Source of the DNA: Candidatus Gastranaerophilales bacterium
Lineage (GTDB): Bacteria > Cyanobacteriota > Vampirovibrionia > Gastranaerophilales > Gastranaerophilaceae
DNA length: 64,000 bases
Direction: 5' to 3'
Assembly: GCA_944325315.1 (NCBI GenBank)
Contig: CALVAA010000006.1
Coordinates: 1 to 64,000, forward strand
The notes below the pieces were generated by a model. The model had not been told where the DNA came from and searched no databases. It saw only the letters and a list, made by a program, of their open reading frames with translations. Shown piece after piece: positions 1 to 9,501 of this stretch. The translations under genes were made by a program, and so were the position numbers. Position 1 is the stretch's first letter. Every line of letters starts with the position of its first letter.

Positions 1-198
1 AAATTTATCAATGCATTTAAAAATATTGCAGTAGATAAACAACAATATATTGATATTAAATATTTCTTACAAGATGGTATTTGGCAATCATTTTATCCTC
101 AATTAAAACCACAAGATTTACCCGATATTCAAAAAGCTCTTGATGAATTTGCTAAAGCTGTTGAAAATCTTCCTTATGATATAATGAAGATTGACTAA
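1..198 (+). CDS. C-terminal end of an unidentified protein (cut by window edge)
   Basis: The frame is open from the first base and closes at TAA 196-198, giving 65 residues. The text includes IDIKYFLQDGIWQSFYPQ and DLPDIQKALDEFAKAVENL, with a predicted amphipathic helix at the end. It has normal coding composition for this region. I do not recognise the family and the N-terminal part is missing. The next 200 bases to the following gene are AT-rich noncoding sequence in which I see only a short direct repeat (ATAATCAAAC, twice near 320-355). Confidence 0.6.
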   Translation, partial: KFINAFKNIAVDKQQYIDIKYFLQDGIWQSFYPQLKPQDLPDIQKALDEFAKAVENLPYDIMKID

Positions 199-402
199 GC
201 ACAGGGTTGTTAACATAAAAAATTTTAAATAAAATATCGAGTAAAATTTTTGTTGGTTGCATTATAAAAAAATTATAAAATGATAAAAATTAAATAAGAT
301 TTTATATTTCTATTACCAAAATAATCAAACTAACCGTACACTATAATCAAACCATGTGTTCTTTTACAGCAATTTTTTTTTAATCTATTTCTTTATTAAT
401 AT

Positions 403-1158
403 ATGAACTTAACAAAAATTACAGCTGCTGGGGTTGATATTGCAAAGCAAGAACTGCAAAAAGCGGCAAATAACACAAATAAAATATCGTCAAATATTTC
501 AGGAGTAATTTCTTGTGAAAACAAATTAATGGGTGAACTGGATAGTATTGCTTCAAGAACTAAAACTTCAATAACCCATTCAGGAAAAAATTTGGCTTTG
601 CCTGAATTTCTTTATCACTTTACTCCAAAATCTTGTTGGGAGAGTATAAAAAAAGATGGTAAAATTAAACTTTCAACTTGGGAAACGGCTGAAAATGGCA
701 TGCCGGGTATATTTATGGTTGACAGGAATAATTTTCTTACGCAATGGTGTAATAAAGACAAAGCAAAGGATATAAACAGCCTTTTTGGGCTGCCGGAAAA
801 CGAGAAAGGTCTGGATTTAGGCGAAATGTTGCTTGTTTTTGCTTCCAAAGGTGAAGAATTTGTTGCGCTTAAAATTCCTACAAAAAAACTTGATAAATCA
901 AAAATAAAATTTAGACCATATACCGAAGTTGTAAAAGAGAGCTTTGCAAATTTTGACATGGGTAAAGCCCCTTATGACTGTGATTTAATTAAAAAAGGTC
1001 TATCTTTAGATAAGTTGAAAGATTATATTAAAAACGAACCTATTGAATATATTTACCAAGATGAAATATGTATTGATAGCATACAAGATGTATCTATGTT
1101 CAAGAAACATTTATATAAAACCGCAAAAGAAATCGGTGACAAGATGCTTAGCGAATAA
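403..1158 (+). CDS. Possible ADP-ribosyltransferase-fold protein
   Basis: A 251-residue protein. Residues about 1-60 are a polar Ala/Asn/Ser-rich leader. The rest resembles the ADP-ribosyltransferase (KptA/DarT-like H-Y-E) layout: FLYHFTPKSCWESIKKDGKI (His followed by a helix and an SIxxxG-type turn), a strand GIFMVDRNNF, a strand FVALKIPTKKLDKSKIKF, and a late acidic segment EYIYQDEICIDSI where the catalytic Glu would sit. This is pattern resemblance only. Overall identity is too low to name a target or substrate. No obvious Shine-Dalgarno precedes the ATG. No antitoxin or macrodomain gene is adjacent. It could instead be a host-interaction effector or an unrelated fold. Confidence 0.45.
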   Translation: MNLTKITAAGVDIAKQELQKAANNTNKISSNISGVISCENKLMGELDSIASRTKTSITHSGKNLALPEFLYHFTPKSCWESIKKDGKIKLSTWETAENGMPGIFMVDRNNFLTQWCNKDKAKDINSLFGLPENEKGLDLGEMLLVFASKGEEFVALKIPTKKLDKSKIKFRPYTEVVKESFANFDMGKAPYDCDLIKKGLSLDKLKDYIKNEPIEYIYQDEICIDSIQDVSMFKKHLYKTAKEIGDKMLSE

Positions 1159-1183
1159 ATCTTTTAAAGACACTGAGGGATAA

Positions 1184-1306
1184 ACCGGAATTATAAATCC
1201 CTATATAAAAAGTTTTTACTTCATAAATTACAGGTACTCTATAGCTGAAGTATATGGTTTAATATATGGAAATAAAATTACATATAGATTAAATGATGCT
1301 TCATAA
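1184..1306 (+). pseudogene. Possible gene remnant in the 1159-1504 gap
   Basis: Between two genes lies a 41-codon open stretch without a start codon. It reads INPYIKSFYFINYRYSIAEV and continues to TAA 1304-1306. A one-base shift near 1192 would join it to an upstream segment reading DKPEL. This looks like the degraded tail of a protein gene, but no family is recognisable. The rest of the gap (1307-1460) is extremely AT-rich. It holds the direct repeat TTTTAATTAATT twice and a weak inverted repeat between 1370 and 1405. Confidence 0.2.
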
Positions 1307-1477
1307 CTATAAATATCACACTTAAGAGGGTTTTTAATTAATTTTATTTATTGATTTTAATTAATTCCATACTTATTAAATATAATTTAATATTTAATAT
1401 AAGTATTTGCTATTTTTTTAAAAAATGTAAATAATAAAACAATAGTATAATTAAATAAGGAAAGATTTCTTGTTGAT

Positions 1478-2268
1478 TTTGTTAAGCTCAATAATGGAAT
1501 AGAAATGCCCGTCTTGAGACTCGGCACTTATATACTAAAAGATAAAGAGTGCGAAAGATGTGTATCTGAGGCTATATTAAATATGGGTTATACACTCATT
1601 GATACAGCACAGATGTACGGCAACGAAAAATATGTCGGAAATGCAATTAAACATCATGAAAGAAAAGATTTGTTTATTACAACAAAATCGTATTTTCTAA
1701 GTGCAAGTTACAAAAGAGCAAAATCTGATATAGAAAAATCTTTAAATAACCTCCAAACAGATTATATTGATTTGCTGCTCATCCATGAGCCTTACAGCCG
1801 GAGCCTTGAAATGTATAAAGCAATGATAGAAGGAGCCAATGAAGGCAAAATTCGTGCTATCGGGATTTCAAATTTTAATAAAAATCAATATCTGGATTTT
1901 ATTAAATCCTGCGGTATTATACCTGTTGTTAATCAGGTTGAATGCCATGCGTTTTACCGTCAGGAAGCTTTACAAAAACTGCTCACTGAAAACAGAACCC
2001 ATATGCAGGCGTGGAGTCCTTGGCATGTGCAAAAAATAATTTTTTTAATAACTCGGTTCTAAAAGAAATCGGAAAAAATACGGTAAAACCTTGGCTCAAG
2101 TCGGCTTAAAATATTTGGTACAAACGGGAGTTTCAGTAATTCCTAAAAGTTCTAAAACAGAAAGATTAAAAGAAAACATCAATATTTTTGATTTTAATCT
2201 TACAAATGAAGATGTAGAAAAAATTAGATCTTTAGATAAAGAAAAATCACTTTTTGGCCGGTATTAAT
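1478..2268 (+). pseudogene. Aldo/keto reductase pseudogene with two frameshifts
   Basis: Read across three frames this is a full AKR-family reductase (NADPH-dependent carbonyl reduction, TIM barrel). It shows VKLNNGIEMPVLRLGTYIL, then DTAQMYGNEKYVG with the catalytic Asp and Tyr, then FITTKSY with the Lys, LLLIHEPYS and IGISNFNKNQ. The frame from 1505 breaks after AWSP near 2024, where one T appears to be missing before TTGGCATGTGC. A second single-base loss in an A-run near 2078 shifts it again. The third frame then reads YGKTLAQVGLKYLVQTGVSV and VIPKSSKTERLKENINIFDF to TAA 2266-2268. No in-frame ATG precedes the conserved start region, and the family's MPVLGLGTY is MPVLRLGTY here. Sequencing error in homopolymers is the alternative to true decay. 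Confidence 0.8.
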
Positions 2269-2400
2269 TTCTTGTAAAATAGTCAATGCAGTTTTTTGTA
2301 ATTACTATGTTCTATGTTTAAATCCGCGGGGTACTTGCAGGATATCAAAGTAAACAGTATATTTTTTAGAATTGCTTTTTATTTAAATAAATGTTAACTT

Positions 2401-2748
2401 ATGATAAAGCAAGTTATGAATGAAGATGAATTAATAGAACGCTGCTTGATTTTTAATGATGCAATAGTTACCTATCCTTTTGATGACAAAAAATATGGTA
2501 AATTGCATATTTTAAGGCACAAGAAAAACAGAAAGTGGTTTGGTGTGGTTTTTTTAAAAGGCGGAAAACTTTGTATTAATCTCAAATTAAAGCCGTTTGA
2601 TTCTGTTATTTTGCGCGACAATTACGATTTTATAAAACCTGCCTGGCACATGAATAAAGCTCATTGGAGCATGATTGAGGTTAACCGTGCTCCTGTTGAA
2701 CTTTTGGATAATCTTATAAAAGAAAGCTATAATCTGACATATAAATGA
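2401..2748 (+). CDS. MmcQ/YjbR family protein
   Basis: A 115-residue protein of the MmcQ/YjbR (DUF419) family, a CyaY-like fold suggested to bind DNA; its cellular role is unknown. Supporting text is YPFDDKKYGKLHILRHKKNRKWFGVVF at the start (the family's cap strand), LNLKPFD-type material in the middle (INLKLKPFDSVILRDNYDF), and the signature KPAWHMNKAHWSMIEVN near the C-terminus. Length is typical of the family. No Shine-Dalgarno precedes the ATG. The gene stands alone, converging on leuS with only 24 bases between stops. Confidence 0.85.
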   Translation: MIKQVMNEDELIERCLIFNDAIVTYPFDDKKYGKLHILRHKKNRKWFGVVFLKGGKLCINLKLKPFDSVILRDNYDFIKPAWHMNKAHWSMIEVNRAPVELLDNLIKESYNLTYK

Positions 2749-2772
2749 GTTAAATAAAGGAGGCAAACCCCT

Positions 2773-5238
2773 TTATTTAACAACAATATTTACAAGTTTA
2801 TTGGGTACAACAATAACTTTTACTATTGTTTTATCCATAATTGCTTCTTTAACTTTTATTGACTCTTTTGCAATTTTTTCAAGTTCATCATTCGATAAAT
2901 CAGCCTCAGCTTCAATTTTATCTTTAATTTTACCGTTTACTTGCACAATTAAAGTGATAGAGGAGGTTTTTGCTAATTTTTCATCAAATTTAGGCCATGG
3001 CGTGTTGTGAATTGATTCTGTTGTATTGAATGACGAATATATTTCTTCCGATAAAAATACTAAAACAGGCGAGATAAGCTTTAGCAATGTTAAAAGTGCA
3101 AAGCTTAAAACTTTATAATTGATAGCATTTTCATCTTTGACATATTCATAAATTGAATTTGTAAGTTCCCTGTAAGCTGAAATTACAGTGTTGAATTGAA
3201 ACTCATGTTCAATATCATAGGTAATTTTTTTAATTGCAATGTGAACGCTACGTGTAAAATCTTCATCTTTTTTATTCAAATTACAAATTTCAAGATTATA
3301 ATTTAAATTAATTTTATTTTGAAATTTTTCAAAAAGCCGATAAACCCGATTTACGAATTTATAACAGCCCTCTACACCCGCATCGGTCCAATCAAAATCC
3401 CTTGCCGGAGGTGAATCCGATAAGATAAATAAGCGTGCTGTATCTGCGCCGTAGTTTTGATATATTTCGTCAGGATCTACCGTGTTGCCCTTTGATTTAG
3501 ACATTTTAGAGCCATCTTTTAAAACCATACCCTGCGTTAAAAGATTGTTGAACGGTTCATCGAAATCTAATAATCCGCAGTCACGCAAAGCTTTTGTGAA
3601 GAACCTTGAATATAAAAGGTGGAGTATAGCATGTTCAATACCTCCTATATATTGATCAACAGGCAGCCATTTATTTACAAGGTCTTTATTGAAGCATTCT
3701 TTATCATTCTTTGCATCGCTGTATCGCATATAATACCAGCTGGAACACATAAATGTATCCATTGTATCGGTATCACGAAGAGCTTTTGCTCCGCATTTTG
3801 GACAAATTGTTTCTCTAAATGTTTTGCTTGTTTCAATGGGAGAAACACCTTTTTGTGTAAAATCTACATCTTCGGGAAGCAAAACAGGTAAATCTTTATC
3901 TTCTACTGCTACTTCTCCACAATTAGGACAATAAACAATTGGAATTGGAGCTCCCCAGTACCTTTGGCGGGAAATTAACCAGTCACGAAGACGGTATTGT
4001 GTTTTAAATTCACCAAAACCATTGTCTTTTGCGTATTGAGTAATGGCATCCCGTGCCTTTGTAGCATCCATACCGCTAAATTTATCACTGTTTACAAGGT
4101 GTCCTTTTTCAATATAGCAAGAACCTTCCTTAAAACCTTCCCCATCTATAACCTGAGTCATAGGAAGTTTGTATTTTTTTGCAAATTCAAAATCACGCTC
4201 ATCATGATAAGGAACTGCCATAACAGCGCCTGTTCCATAGTCAACCAAAGCATAATCAGCCACCCAAACAGGACAAATTCTTCCCGTGAAGGGATTAATT
4301 ATGTGTGTTCCTAAAGGAACTCCGGTTTTTACTCTTTCTGTAGACAACCTTTCGATTTCAGAAAGTTTTTTTGCGTTGTTTCTGTATTCTTCAACCGCTT
4401 TTTTGTTTTCATCCGTTGTCAATAGTTCAATATCTTTATACTCCGGTGCAACAACAAGATATGTTACACCGTAAACAGTGTCTGCCCTTGTTGTATAAAC
4501 AGGGATTTCAACATTATCCAATTCTTTAACTTTAAATTTTAAAATTGCTCCTGTAGATTTTCCAATCCAATTTGCTTGCATTGTCTTAACGTTTTCGCCC
4601 CAGCCTTTAAGCAAATCAAGGTCTTTTAAGAGTTCATCCGAGTATTGTGTAATTTTTAAAAACCATTGGGACAGATTCTTTTTTGTAACTTCAGAGTTAC
4701 ATCTCCAGCATTTGCCATCAATAACTTGTTCGTTTGCAAGTACAGTTGCACAATTTTCGCACCAGTTAACAGGAGCTGTTTTTTTATAAGCAAGACCTTT
4801 TTTGTAAAGCTGCAAAAAAAGCCACTGAGTCCATTTGTAATAATCAGGAAGGCAAGTTGTTACTTCTCTATCCCAATCAACTGATAAACCAAGCATTTTA
4901 AGCTGTTTTTTCATATAGTTTATATTATCTAATGTCCATGTTTTAGGATTAGCGCCGTGTTGGATTGCAGCGTTTTCAGCCGGCAAACCAAAACTATCCC
5001 AACCCATAGGATGCAACACATTATATCCTTGGGCTCTTTTAAAACGAGCCACAACATCGGTTAATGTATAGTTCCTTACATGTCCCATATGAAGTTTTCC
5101 GGATGGATACGGAAACATAGAAAGAGCGTAGTATTTTGGTTTTTTAGAATCATCATCAGTTTTATAAGGCTTTTTTTCTTCCCAAATATCAAGCCATTTT
5201 TTTTCTATTTTTTGTGCAAAATATTCTTTTTCCAGCAT
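2773..5238 (-). CDS. leuS: Leucyl-tRNA synthetase
   Basis: Class Ia synthetase that charges tRNA-Leu with leucine in the cytosol. It is 821 residues, normal for bacterial LeuRS. The HIGH motif is in PYPSGKLHMGHVRNY (HMGH at residues 50-53) and KMSKS lies at 578-582 in LKDGSKMSKSKGNTVDPDE. The editing (CP1) domain carries YTTRADTVYGVTYLVVAPEY. Zinc-ribbon cysteines occur in NWCENCATVLANEQV and YCPNCGEV. The C-terminal domain ends with VQVNGKIKDKIE-type text. It is the last gene of hom-thrC-leuS, starting 3 bases after the thrC stop with a weak AGGAT site inside the thrC end. Confidence 0.98.
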   Translation of the reverse strand: MLEKEYFAQKIEKKWLDIWEEKKPYKTDDDSKKPKYYALSMFPYPSGKLHMGHVRNYTLTDVVARFKRAQGYNVLHPMGWDSFGLPAENAAIQHGANPKTWTLDNINYMKKQLKMLGLSVDWDREVTTCLPDYYKWTQWLFLQLYKKGLAYKKTAPVNWCENCATVLANEQVIDGKCWRCNSEVTKKNLSQWFLKITQYSDELLKDLDLLKGWGENVKTMQANWIGKSTGAILKFKVKELDNVEIPVYTTRADTVYGVTYLVVAPEYKDIELLTTDENKKAVEEYRNNAKKLSEIERLSTERVKTGVPLGTHIINPFTGRICPVWVADYALVDYGTGAVMAVPYHDERDFEFAKKYKLPMTQVIDGEGFKEGSCYIEKGHLVNSDKFSGMDATKARDAITQYAKDNGFGEFKTQYRLRDWLISRQRYWGAPIPIVYCPNCGEVAVEDKDLPVLLPEDVDFTQKGVSPIETSKTFRETICPKCGAKALRDTDTMDTFMCSSWYYMRYSDAKNDKECFNKDLVNKWLPVDQYIGGIEHAILHLLYSRFFTKALRDCGLLDFDEPFNNLLTQGMVLKDGSKMSKSKGNTVDPDEIYQNYGADTARLFILSDSPPARDFDWTDAGVEGCYKFVNRVYRLFEKFQNKINLNYNLEICNLNKKDEDFTRSVHIAIKKITYDIEHEFQFNTVISAYRELTNSIYEYVKDENAINYKVLSFALLTLLKLISPVLVFLSEEIYSSFNTTESIHNTPWPKFDEKLAKTSSITLIVQVNGKIKDKIEAEADLSNDELEKIAKESIKVKEAIMDKTIVKVIVVPNKLVNIVVK

Positions 5239-5241
5239 TTT

Positions 5242-6294
5242 TTATCCTTGTATTATTTTTATAATGTCATCAATATTTGAACTTGTTTTATGTATTGTTG
5301 CGCAAGAGTAATCTATTGCAACCGACGGATCTTTTAATCCGTTTCCGGTTAAGATACATACAATTTTTGAATTTTCTTCAATTAAATGTTTAAATTTAAT
5401 TAACCCGGCGACGGATGCAATTGAGCCCGGTTCTGCGAACACTCCTTCTTCACGGGCAAGCAATCTATATGCATTTAGGATTTCATCATCAGACACCATA
5501 TCAATCATTCCGTTTGACTCTTCTTTAGCTTTAAGTGCTTTTTGCCAGCTTGCAGGGTTACCTATTCTTATAGCTGTAGCAATAGTTTCCGGGTTATCCA
5601 CTTTGTGTCCTAAAACTATAGGGGCAGCTCCTTGGGCTTGAATTCCCATCATTTTTGGTAACTTTGTACACTTTTTATCACCAAAATATTCTTTATAACC
5701 TTTCCAATAAGCAGTTATATTTCCTGCATTTCCAACAGGGATAAAGTGATAATCAGGCGCATCATCCAGAAAATCCACAATTTCAAAAGCGCCTGTTTTT
5801 TGTCCTTCTATTCTATATGGATTAACTGAATTAACAAGGGTTATAGGATATTTTTCAGATATTTCTCTAACAGCATCAAGGGCTTGGTCAAAATTTCCGG
5901 ATATAGCTATAATTTTAGCTCCATACATCATAGCCTGGGATAGTTTCCCCATTGCAATATGACCATCGGGGATTAAAACACAGCAATTCATTTTTGCTCT
6001 TGCCGCATATGCTGCGGCAGAAGCTGAAGTATTTCCGGTTGAAGCGCAAATAATCGACTTTGACCCTTCGTTATAGGCCTTTGTTACGGCCATAGTCATG
6101 CCTCTGTCTTTAAAACTTCCTGTCGGGTTTAGTCCTTCATATTTTAAATATATTTCAGCTTTAATTCCTATGGCTTTAGCCAAGTTATTTGCCTTTATCA
6201 AAGGAGTATTTCCTTCATTAAGAGTGATAATTTTTGTGCTGTCACTAACAGGCAAATATTTTTTGTATTTATCGATTAAACCCAAATATTTCAT
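5242..6294 (-). CDS. thrC: Threonine synthase
   Basis: PLP-dependent last step of threonine synthesis, converting O-phosphohomoserine to threonine. It is 350 residues, the short bacterial class. The PLP lysine is K62 in [12 protein letters not shown]. Further landmarks are [19 protein letters not shown], the phosphate-binding [14 protein letters not shown], and a C-terminal [11 protein letters not shown]. The ATG follows the hom stop directly (TAGATG), so translation is presumably coupled. Its pairing with hom is a classic threonine operon arrangement; thrB is not in this window. Confidence 0.97.
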   Translation of the reverse strand: MKYLGLIDKYKKYLPVSDSTKIITLNEGNTPLIKANNLAKAIGIKAEIYLKYEGLNPTGSFKDRGMTMAVTKAYNEGSKSIICASTGNTSASAAAYAARAKMNCCVLIPDGHIAMGKLSQAMMYGAKIIAISGNFDQALDAVREISEKYPITLVNSVNPYRIEGQKTGAFEIVDFLDDAPDYHFIPVGNAGNITAYWKGYKEYFGDKKCTKLPKMMGIQAQGAAPIVLGHKVDNPETIATAIRIGNPASWQKALKAKEESNGMIDMVSDDEILNAYRLLAREEGVFAEPGSIASVAGLIKFKHLIEENSKIVCILTGNGLKDPSVAIDYSCATIHKTSSNIDDIIKIIQG

Positions 6295-7563
6295 CTACAT
6301 TACCCTTATTTTATTTTTAACTTTAATTAAATTTTCTAATTCAAGTTTTTCAATCATTGCATTCATGTCTTTTTCGAAACATTCTTCCGTTAAAACTATG
6401 ATTGTAGCTCTGCCGTCTTCTGTTGTGCCTTTTTGAATAACATAGGAAATATTTATTCCAAACTGCGCACAAGCACAACCGATTTTGCCTATTATACCGG
6501 GCTCGCTTTTTGCTTCAATATGTAAGAAATAACAGTTAATTGTATCTTCTATTTTAATTTGAATTGCATATTCGTTATGGTGACAAACAGCCATTGGAAG
6601 AATATTAGTTCTTTGGGAAATTTCTGATTTTATTGAAAGAATATCTCCTGCAACAGAACTTGCCGTCGGAAATTCTCCTGCTCCCGGACCGACAAACATG
6701 ACTCTATCTACCGGAAAACCGTTTAAAAGGACTGCATTTGTTGCATCTTTTGTGTTTGCAAGTGGTTTATTTTTAGATACAAGCATCGGGTGCACTCTTA
6801 TATCTAAAATATCATCCCTGTTTGCTTTATTTATTCTTTTTGCCTGTGCAATAAGTTTAATTTTATAGCCAAGTTCGTCTGCAATTTTTATATCTTCTGC
6901 TGTAATTTTTGTAATACCTTCACAGTAAATTTTTGAAATATCCACTCTTAAATTGAAAACAATGTTTGCTAAAATTGCAATTTTGTACATTGCGTCATAG
7001 CCTTCAACATCCCCTGTGGGATCAGTTTCTGCATAACCCAGTTTTTGAGCTTTAATCAGACATTCATTGTATGAAAGATTGTCTTCTTCCATTTTTGTTA
7101 ATATATAATTTGTCGTACCGTTTAAAATTCCCGCAACTGAGTTGAAAGTATTGGCTAAAAGACTCGTTTTAATAGGAAATATAATTGGTATTCCGCCGGC
7201 TACTGCGGCTTCATAAAGAATTACAACATTGTTTTCTCTTGCTAAATCAAATAGCATTGCTCCATGGCGTGCTAATAGTTCTTTGTTCGCCGTGACTATG
7301 TGTTTTTTGTTTTTAATTGCCGCAATTAAAGCATCCATAATTTCAACACCGCCCGCCACTTCAACAACAATATCAATATCCGGGTCATTTGCTATTTGAA
7401 AAGGGTCATCTGTTAAGTTATCAATTTTTACAGACCTTTTTTTTGATAAATTTTTTACCGCAGCTTTTACAATTTCTATATCATTAAATTGCGATAAAAC
7501 TTTGACTACACCGCACCCTACAGTGCCTAAACCTATTATTCCTATTTTTAATTTATTTTCCAT
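6295..7563 (-). CDS. hom: Homoserine dehydrogenase
   Basis: NAD(P)-dependent reduction of aspartate semialdehyde to homoserine, the branch point to threonine and methionine. It is 422 residues: an N-terminal Rossmann domain (IGIIGLGTVGCGVVKVL at about 8-24), the catalytic region with ILNGTTNYILTKM and GYAETDPTGDVEGYDA, and a C-terminal ACT domain (YFLHIEAKSEPGIIGKIGCA) typical of threonine feedback control. It is first in the hom-thrC-leuS operon and diverges from gltX across 73 bases. There is no Shine-Dalgarno, and an extended -10 lies 6 nt before the ATG, so the message is probably leaderless. Confidence 0.97.
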   Translation of the reverse strand: MENKLKIGIIGLGTVGCGVVKVLSQFNDIEIVKAAVKNLSKKRSVKIDNLTDDPFQIANDPDIDIVVEVAGGVEIMDALIAAIKNKKHIVTANKELLARHGAMLFDLARENNVVILYEAAVAGGIPIIFPIKTSLLANTFNSVAGILNGTTNYILTKMEEDNLSYNECLIKAQKLGYAETDPTGDVEGYDAMYKIAILANIVFNLRVDISKIYCEGITKITAEDIKIADELGYKIKLIAQAKRINKANRDDILDIRVHPMLVSKNKPLANTKDATNAVLLNGFPVDRVMFVGPGAGEFPTASSVAGDILSIKSEISQRTNILPMAVCHHNEYAIQIKIEDTINCYFLHIEAKSEPGIIGKIGCACAQFGINISYVIQKGTTEDGRATIIVLTEECFEKDMNAMIEKLELENLIKVKNKIRVM

Positions 7564-7569
7564 AGAAAA

Positions 7570-7578
7570 ATAATAACA
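7570..7578 (-). promoter_or_regulatory. Extended -10 of the hom operon (leaderless start)
   Basis: On the minus strand TGTTATTAT (TGn plus TATTAT) ends 6 nt before the hom ATG. No ribosome-binding site fits in between, so transcription should begin at or next to the A of the ATG. Confidence 0.5.
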
Positions 7579-7592
7579 CAGAATAACGTTTT

Positions 7593-7601
7593 TGTTATAA
7601 T
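7593..7601 (+). promoter_or_regulatory. Extended -10 upstream of gltX
   Basis: TGTTATAAT is a near-perfect extended -10, 35 nt before the gltX ATG. It is followed by the small inverted repeat TTAACT-TGAA-AGTTAA (7603-7618) in the leader and by a GAGG ribosome site. No good -35 is visible. Confidence 0.55.
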
Positions 7602-7636
7602 ATTAACTTGAAAGTTAACAAAAAGAGGAAAAATCA

Positions 7637-9079
7637 ATGAGTGAAAAAGTCAGAGTCAGAATTGCTCCTTCTCCTTCGGGAAATTTACATATAGGAACTG
7701 CAAGAACCGCTTTGTTTAATTATCTTTTTGCAAAAAAAACCGGCGGTGAATATGTATTAAGAATAGAAGATACAGATTTAGAAAGATCAAATGAAGAATA
7801 TAAACAAAATATTTTTGACAGCTTAAAAGCGCTTGGCCTAAATTGGGATGAAGGACCTGATGTCGGTGGCAATTATGGTCCTTATAAACAATCCGAAAGA
7901 TTTGATATTTATCCAAAATTCGCTCAGATGCTAATTGATAAAGGCTATGCTTATGAATGTTTTTGCTCAAACGAAGATTTAGATAAAGAGCATGAAATTG
8001 CAGCTTCAAAAAAAATTCCTTATAAATATTCAAGAAAGTGTCTAAATTTAACAAAAGAACAAAAAGATGAACTAAAAGCTAAAGGCATTGTTCCTTCAAT
8101 AAGATTTAAAGTCGAAGCAAAGGAACTTGTTTTTAATGACATAGTTAAAGGGGAGCTTAAATTCGACACCAATTTAATCGGTGATTTTGCAATTATGAAA
8201 TCAAACGGAACTCCCACATACAATTTTGCAGTTGTTGTTGACGACATGTTAATGAAAATTACCCATGTTATAAGAGGTGAAGATCATATATCCAACACAC
8301 CAAAGCAAATTTTGATTTACGAAGCATTAGGTGCTGAAATTCCTAAATTTGCACATTTAGGCATGATTTTAGCTCCGGATAGAAGCAAATTGTCAAAACG
8401 TCATGGTGCAACTGCTGTATCAGATTTTATCAAACAAGGGTATTTAACAGAAGCGCTGTTAAATTTTGTAGCACTTTTGGGCTGGTCGCCTTCAGACGGA
8501 GTTGAAATTAAAAATGTCGATGAAATTGCTGCGGATTTCAGACTGGATGAAATTTCAAGTTCTAATTCGATTTTCGAATATGAAAAATTGAACTGGATGA
8601 ACGGACAATATATTAAAAAAATGGATATATCCAAATTAACAGATTTAGCTTTACCTTTTTTAAAAGATTACGACTTAAATAAATATTCAAGAGAACAGCT
8701 TGAAAAAATAATAGAAGTTACACGGGAACCTATTACTTTGCTTTCTGATTTAGTTTATGACACTCGGTACTTTTTTGAAAAACCTGTATATGATGAAGTG
8801 TGCGAACTTTTAAAAACAAATTTATCAAAAAAAGTTCTCGACAAATTCCTGTCTGACGTTGATGGATATGACTTTAAAAATGAACAGGATGTTCATGATA
8901 AATTAGCTGAATTCAGAGCATACTTTAAAGAAAAATTCGGATTTAAACCTAAAGAAACTATGTGGGCACTGAGAGCAGCTCTTACCGGCAGAACAAAAGG
9001 TGCTGATATGGTGTCTATCATTCTGCTTTTGGAAAAAGATGAAGTTATTGAAAGACTCAAAAGTGCAAAAGCAATTTAA
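7637..9079 (+). CDS. gltX: Glutamyl-tRNA synthetase
   Basis: Charges tRNA-Glu (and tRNA-Gln in bacteria that use the amidotransferase route). It is 480 residues, a typical discriminating or non-discriminating GluRS. The HIGH-equivalent is in APSPSGNLHIGTARTALFNY near residue 10, and KLSKR is at 251-255 in DRSKLSKRHGATAV. Other landmarks are RIEDTDLERS, GLNWDEGPDVGGNYGPYKQS and RGEDHISNTPKQ. The ATG has an AGAGGAAA site 8 bases upstream. It is a single-gene transcript ended by a strong terminator at 9078-9103. Confidence 0.98.
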   Translation: MSEKVRVRIAPSPSGNLHIGTARTALFNYLFAKKTGGEYVLRIEDTDLERSNEEYKQNIFDSLKALGLNWDEGPDVGGNYGPYKQSERFDIYPKFAQMLIDKGYAYECFCSNEDLDKEHEIAASKKIPYKYSRKCLNLTKEQKDELKAKGIVPSIRFKVEAKELVFNDIVKGELKFDTNLIGDFAIMKSNGTPTYNFAVVVDDMLMKITHVIRGEDHISNTPKQILIYEALGAEIPKFAHLGMILAPDRSKLSKRHGATAVSDFIKQGYLTEALLNFVALLGWSPSDGVEIKNVDEIAADFRLDEISSSNSIFEYEKLNWMNGQYIKKMDISKLTDLALPFLKDYDLNKYSREQLEKIIEVTREPITLLSDLVYDTRYFFEKPVYDEVCELLKTNLSKKVLDKFLSDVDGYDFKNEQDVHDKLAEFRAYFKEKFGFKPKETMWALRAALTGRTKGADMVSIILLLEKDEVIERLKSAKAI

Positions 9080-9103
9080 AAAAGCCCCTTTAGGGGCTTT
9101 TTT
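9078..9103 (+). terminator. Rho-independent terminator of gltX
   Basis: GC-rich stem GCCCC-TTTA-GGGGC flanked by A6 and T6. Because of the A and T flanks it can also act on the converging small gene 9102-9299. Confidence 0.92.
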
Positions 9104-9299
9104 AAAAAAGATTATTCAGGTTTTTTAAAAACATTTCGTCAATTAGCTTATATTTTTTCATAGCTTTTAAAATTTCTCCGTTTTTTTTATATTTTTTATC
9201 ATTAGCTTCAAGCACAGCTAAAATACAGGCTAGTTTTTCCTTATTTAAAGTATAGATTTTATTTTTGAAACTGACTTTAAATAAATTATTTTCATTCAT
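9102..9299 (-). CDS. Small basic hypothetical protein
   Basis: 65 residues, Lys/Asn-rich: FKVSFKNKIYTLNKEKLACI, then KNGEILKAMKKYKLIDEM. No family is recognised. The start is supported by an AGAGG site 8 bases before the ATG. Its stop lies inside the gltX terminator stem-loop region, so the two genes share the terminator. The 200 bases upstream (9300-9501) are AT-rich with no further gene visible. Confidence 0.55.
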   Translation of the reverse strand: MNENNLFKVSFKNKIYTLNKEKLACILAVLEANDKKYKKNGEILKAMKKYKLIDEMFLKNLNNLF

Positions 9300-9501
9300 T
9301 ATTATTGCCTCTGACCTTATTCGATATAATTTACTATATCACAATTATAAGCCAATAATTTTACACCATTTCTTTAATCTTTTTAAAAAAAACAAAATAA
9401 AAGTGCTCTTTTTATCATAAAAAGTTCGCTAAAAAACAGCATGCAAAATTATTATTTTAATTCATATTTGAAAAAAAATTACAAAACTTAATTTAAGATA
9501 C

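Noticed and set aside
1370-1405. Inverted repeat as an insertion-sequence end
   Set aside because: AT-only imperfect pairing with no transposase and no matching partner.
7563-7637. A T-box or riboswitch in front of gltX or hom
   Set aside because: The leader of gltX is only about 35 nt and hom appears leaderless; no room for such an element.
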